A DNA stretch of 64,000 bases from Kosakonia oryzae (GTDB lineage Bacteria > Pseudomonadota > Gammaproteobacteria > Enterobacterales > Enterobacteriaceae): contig NZ_CP014007.2 in assembly GCF_001658025.2 (NCBI RefSeq), forward strand, positions 3,720,001 to 3,784,000, read 5' to 3'. The translations under genes were made by a program, and so were the position numbers. The stretch's first letter is position 1. Each line of letters opens with the position of its first letter. The notes under the pieces were generated by a model, which searched no databases, was not told where the DNA came from, and was given only the letters and a program-made list of their open reading frames with translations. Shown in pieces: positions 60,951-64,000 of the stretch.

Positions 60951-63602
60951 TTACGCTTTCACACTATCCACACGGCTGAAACGTTTGCCGTCCGGGCTGG
61001 CGGTACGGATCTGCACTTCCCCGCTTACCTGCGGACGCGCTTTATCATCATAACGCAGCCAGTTTTTACCGCCGTCCGTAGAATATTCCACGACCATTCC
61101 CGGGAAGCTGGTATTGGCTTCCAGCTTGCCGCCAACCACGCGCGCGCCCGGTACAGGCAGGCGATAGTTGATACCGGCTTTGTCCAGTTTTGCCAGTTCA
61201 CGATGACCTAACAGATTTGCAAAGCGGGTCCAGTCTTTATCCAGCGCTTTTACATCGACCAGATGAGTTTCACCGCCTTTGTACTCGCGACCGGCCTGAT
61301 AATCCTGTTCCCAACCGGCGCGGTGCCAGGCACGTTCTGCGACCGCAATCATGCGTGGATAAATCATGTACTCCATCTGGTTGTCGGTACGTACCACTTC
61401 ACTCCACAGCTGAGCAGAAAGACCATAGGCTCCAGGCCATGGTTTATCTGATTTCGCGTTGAATGGATTGCCATCACGATCCAGTGAGGTTTCAGCATTT
61501 TGCGGCATGTTGTCTGGCGCAAAGCTGAAGATCTTGCGCTCATTGCTAAAGCGCGTGCCCCAGTAGTAGCCGCTTTCCGCCGGGTGGACTTCGTTCGGGA
61601 AGTCGAGGTAAACATAGTCCGGGTTCGAGACAATGACGCGGAACCCTTTGTTCGCCCAGTCATTTACCGAATCGAAACCGCCCCAGTAGAGCGTATCCCA
61701 GAAGTTAACATTGACGTGATCGGTGGCAAACTCGGCGGCATTTTTGGCATCTTTCAGGCCATCCTGCCATGCCTGCATGGTGCCGATACCGTGCGCTTTC
61801 ACCAGCTTGCTAACCTCAATACCAAAGTAGCTGGAAAGATGCTCAACATCTGCAACCTTACCCTCTTTGACCATGGTCTGGCAGACCTGAGACTTCGCCC
61901 ACGGTTTGTCCTGGTTGCTCTGATCGATGATGCCTTTGCCCGCTTCCGGTTTTTTCTGGTCGGTATAACCCGCTCCCAGATAGATGTTTTTCGCTTCGTC
62001 ACCGCCAAAATGCCAGGTGTTCAGCGGTACGCCCGCTTCTTTGTGCATTTGCTGGATTTCGCCAATCACCTTATCGACGAAATTGCGCGACGAATCGAGG
62101 CAAGGGTTCAGATAGCCAGTACGGTTATAGAACTGTACCCCGGTGGTATTAGAGGTGTCCGTCGGATCAAGCAAACGGTACTGATTCGCCTCTTTCTCTT
62201 TACCCTCTTTCATCAGGCGGTCATAGCGTGCTTCCATTGAGATCACGGCTGCACGGGCGTGCGCCGGCATATCAATTTCCGGGATCACTTCAATCTGTCG
62301 CGCTTTCGCGTACTTCAGTATGTCGATGTAATCGGTACGGCTGAAGTGGCCGCTGCCATTGTTGTTGCTGTCCGGGCCGGAACCCAGTTGCGGCAGCAGG
62401 CAGGTTTTCTCGCTCAGATCGTGGCAACGTTTACTGCCGATGTCGGTCAGCTCAGGCAGACCGGGGATCTCAATACGCCAGCCTTCATCATCAGTAAGGT
62501 GAAAGTGGAATTTGTTCAGCTTATAAGCTGACATCTGATCCAGCAGGCGCAGTACGGCATCTTTGCTGTGGAAGTTACGTCCCACATCAAGCTGAATACC
62601 GCGATAATCAAAGCGCGGTGCGTCTTTTGCTTCAAGCCGTGCAATTTTCTGCTCGCCGCTGGAAGGGATCAGCGACAGCAAAGATTGCAGGCCGTAGAAC
62701 ACGCCAGCCTGATCAAAGCCAGTGATTACCGCCTCATTTGCCCCAATATGCAACTGATAGGCACCCGATATGGCTTCATCACCCGCAAAAGCCTTCACTG
62801 CGATCTCTGTACGGATGGGATAACTGCCCTCTTTGACGCCCAGCAGCGCGAAGCGCGACTTCACGGCTTCCTGCGCATCCGCACCCAGCGCAGAGAGATC
62901 GAGCTTCACGCCTTTGCTCAGATCCACATCCTGACCGGAGATTTTTACCTCCTGCGGCGTGGGGACAATTTGGCCGCGCAACGTGGAGAGGTTCAGCGCT
63001 TTTACGTCGCTATTTTTCTCAAAGCGTGCTTCAGCGGTCATCAGGATGTTTTTATCATCCGGCGTACGTTTCCACTGGCCGTCGAGCGGCGTAACAAACT
63101 GGAACAGATCTTCGGTATCGGTATTGGCAATCACTTTTGCCGTTGCCCCTTCGGCCGTCACATACCAGCGAGGCAGCACATCGGTGACGAACAATTGCCA
63201 GTACTCATTAACAATCGGAATTTCCACCGCCTGCTTTGCCGGGAAGCCGGTAAATTTGTCCGTTGGCTCCAGCTTGTGCAGATCGCCCATGATATGGGTG
63301 ACCTTGAACTGATCATTTGCCACCTCCAGAATCGGACGGATGCTGTGGAAGTAAATCGTCCAATCCTTGTCGGTTACAGCCTCACCCTTGTTGGTCAGCG
63401 TGATCACCGCTTTATTGCAGGAAGCCCAGTCGGCACCAAGCTTCGCACAATCAATGCCGTTCTGTGCGGCAAAGTTATCTTTCACCGCGTAGTTAAGATG
63501 AAACTGGCTGATGGCGTCGACAGTGCTCTGGTTTGCCAGTACGGGGCTGCTTAATACCCCGAAGATTGCGCTGGCTAAGATGCTTAAATGTACTGATTTC
63601 AT
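60951..63602 (-). CDS. chb: Beta-N-acetylhexosaminidase (chitobiase), GH20
   Basis: The 883-residue protein has a signal peptide of about 23 residues (SSPVLA before NQST). An N-terminal carbohydrate-binding-like domain (about 30-190) comes first, then a small alpha/beta domain. The GH20 barrel starts near 335 (FDYRGIQLDVGRNFHSKDAV), with FHFHLTDDEGWRIEIPGLPEL and the catalytic Asp-Glu pair in HFGGDEAKN near 540. An Ig-like C-terminal domain ends the chain. It cleaves chitobiose and related chito-oligosaccharides in the periplasm or outer envelope. Length fits Serratia and Klebsiella chitobiases. It follows chiP by 44 bases. Confidence 0.95.
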   Translation of the reverse strand: MKSVHLSILASAIFGVLSSPVLANQSTVDAISQFHLNYAVKDNFAAQNGIDCAKLGADWASCNKAVITLTNKGEAVTDKDWTIYFHSIRPILEVANDQFKVTHIMGDLHKLEPTDKFTGFPAKQAVEIPIVNEYWQLFVTDVLPRWYVTAEGATAKVIANTDTEDLFQFVTPLDGQWKRTPDDKNILMTAEARFEKNSDVKALNLSTLRGQIVPTPQEVKISGQDVDLSKGVKLDLSALGADAQEAVKSRFALLGVKEGSYPIRTEIAVKAFAGDEAISGAYQLHIGANEAVITGFDQAGVFYGLQSLLSLIPSSGEQKIARLEAKDAPRFDYRGIQLDVGRNFHSKDAVLRLLDQMSAYKLNKFHFHLTDDEGWRIEIPGLPELTDIGSKRCHDLSEKTCLLPQLGSGPDSNNNGSGHFSRTDYIDILKYAKARQIEVIPEIDMPAHARAAVISMEARYDRLMKEGKEKEANQYRLLDPTDTSNTTGVQFYNRTGYLNPCLDSSRNFVDKVIGEIQQMHKEAGVPLNTWHFGGDEAKNIYLGAGYTDQKKPEAGKGIIDQSNQDKPWAKSQVCQTMVKEGKVADVEHLSSYFGIEVSKLVKAHGIGTMQAWQDGLKDAKNAAEFATDHVNVNFWDTLYWGGFDSVNDWANKGFRVIVSNPDYVYLDFPNEVHPAESGYYWGTRFSNERKIFSFAPDNMPQNAETSLDRDGNPFNAKSDKPWPGAYGLSAQLWSEVVRTDNQMEYMIYPRMIAVAERAWHRAGWEQDYQAGREYKGGETHLVDVKALDKDWTRFANLLGHRELAKLDKAGINYRLPVPGARVVGGKLEANTSFPGMVVEYSTDGGKNWLRYDDKARPQVSGEVQIRTASPDGKRFSRVDSVKA

Positions 63603-63646
63603 TACTTATTCCTTGTATTTCAGCCGGGCATAACCCGGCAAACGCA

Positions 63647-64000
63647 TCAGAAGATAGTGAACGGTGCAATAACCATAAATTTCACGTCGCGCTCATCCTG
63701 GAAGATATTGCCGTAGCCGCCGCCGAAGCTCGGAATGTCAGAATGGTTGTCATATTGGGTAAAGTGCAACTTGAACATCGTGCCTTTGGCGCGACCATCC
63801 TGAACGGTATAGATCGCATCCAGGCTGTAAGCGGATTCTTTCAGGCGGTAGTTTGGATCGTAATACGCATCCGGTGTTGCCATATCAGCCGGCTTCGCGT
63901 CCCACGCATAGGCGTAAGATGCGCCGACCGTAAAGCCTGGCAAGTTCCAGTTCTTCAGGTCATACATCGCGCCGAAGAAGAGAGCTTTTTCACCGTTGGC
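63647..64000 (-). CDS. chiP: Chitoporin ChiP, C-terminal part, cut by window edge
   Basis: The minus-strand frame is open to base 64000 (the visible part starts [15 protein letters not shown]). It encodes the last 117 residues of an OprD-family outer-membrane porin. Alternating strand patterns ([41 protein letters not shown]) and the terminal Phe (APFTIF) fit a beta-barrel. The end matches E. coli and Salmonella ChiP, which imports chito-oligosaccharides and is controlled by the sRNA ChiX and NagC. The 5' end lies outside the window. Confidence 0.93.
   Translation of the reverse strand, partial: ANGEKALFFGAMYDLKNWNLPGFTVGASYAYAWDAKPADMATPDAYYDPNYRLKESAYSLDAIYTVQDGRAKGTMFKLHFTQYDNHSDIPSFGGGYGNIFQDERDVKFMVIAPFTIF

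Overview
The window is chromosomal core DNA of an enterobacterium. Almost every gene has a recognisable Escherichia coli K-12 counterpart in K-12-like order: mod, gal, gpmA, aroG, nadA, tol-pal, cyd, suc/sdh, gltA, pxp, kdp, pgm-seqA, fldA-fur. Several differences argue against E. coli itself and fit an Enterobacter/Kosakonia/Klebsiella-type genome better: a blue-light module (bluF, ycgZ-ymgA-ariR) next to mod, a decayed MFS gene between cydA and sucD, a half-size EamA protein after kdpE, no ybgA before phrB, and a chitobiase-chitoporin pair after fur. Genus assignment is inference.

Left part (1-19.4 kb). A left-truncated bluF diverges from ycgZ-ymgA-ariR. The molybdate importer modABC (minus strand) and acrZ diverge from the regulator modE and from modF. 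galETKM follows with both GalR operators, a CRP site and the P1 -10 hexamer visible. Next come gpmA with a Fur box, aroG with a symmetric TyrR box, ybgS, zitB, and pnuC and nadA with a NadR-type box. A minus-strand tRNA cluster (Lys-Val-Lys-Lys-Lys) carries tRNA-3'-end-like repeats in and after its spacers.

Centre (19.5-41.4 kb). The minus strand carries cydABX-ybgE followed by ybgC-tolQRA-tolB-pal-cpoB (oxygen respiration and envelope constriction), then the TCA block sdhCDAB-sucABCD. gltA diverges from sdhC. A large palindrome plus a REP separates sdhB from sucA, and a likely SdhX-type 3' RNA follows sucD.

Right part (41.4-64 kb). On the minus strand are ybgI-pxpBCA-nei (oxoprolinase and DNA repair), phrB and ybfA. 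The potassium operon kdpFABCDE reads rightward from a KdpE-type operator, followed by a half-size EamA protein. Then come seqA-pgm (minus), ybfF, ybfE, fldA and uof-fur (plus), and a GH20 chitobiase with a right-truncated chitoporin (minus).

I found no phage, insertion sequence, CRISPR array, toxin-antitoxin pair or defence system. The least explained structure is the set of tRNA-Lys 3'-end-like repeats in the tRNA operon spacers, which fold on paper into small branched structures. Other points of note are the degenerate EAL domain of BluF, the extended SucA C-terminus, the sdhB-sucA palindrome and the MFS remnant. Comparisons with E. coli are from memory of its proteins and gene order, not from a search.
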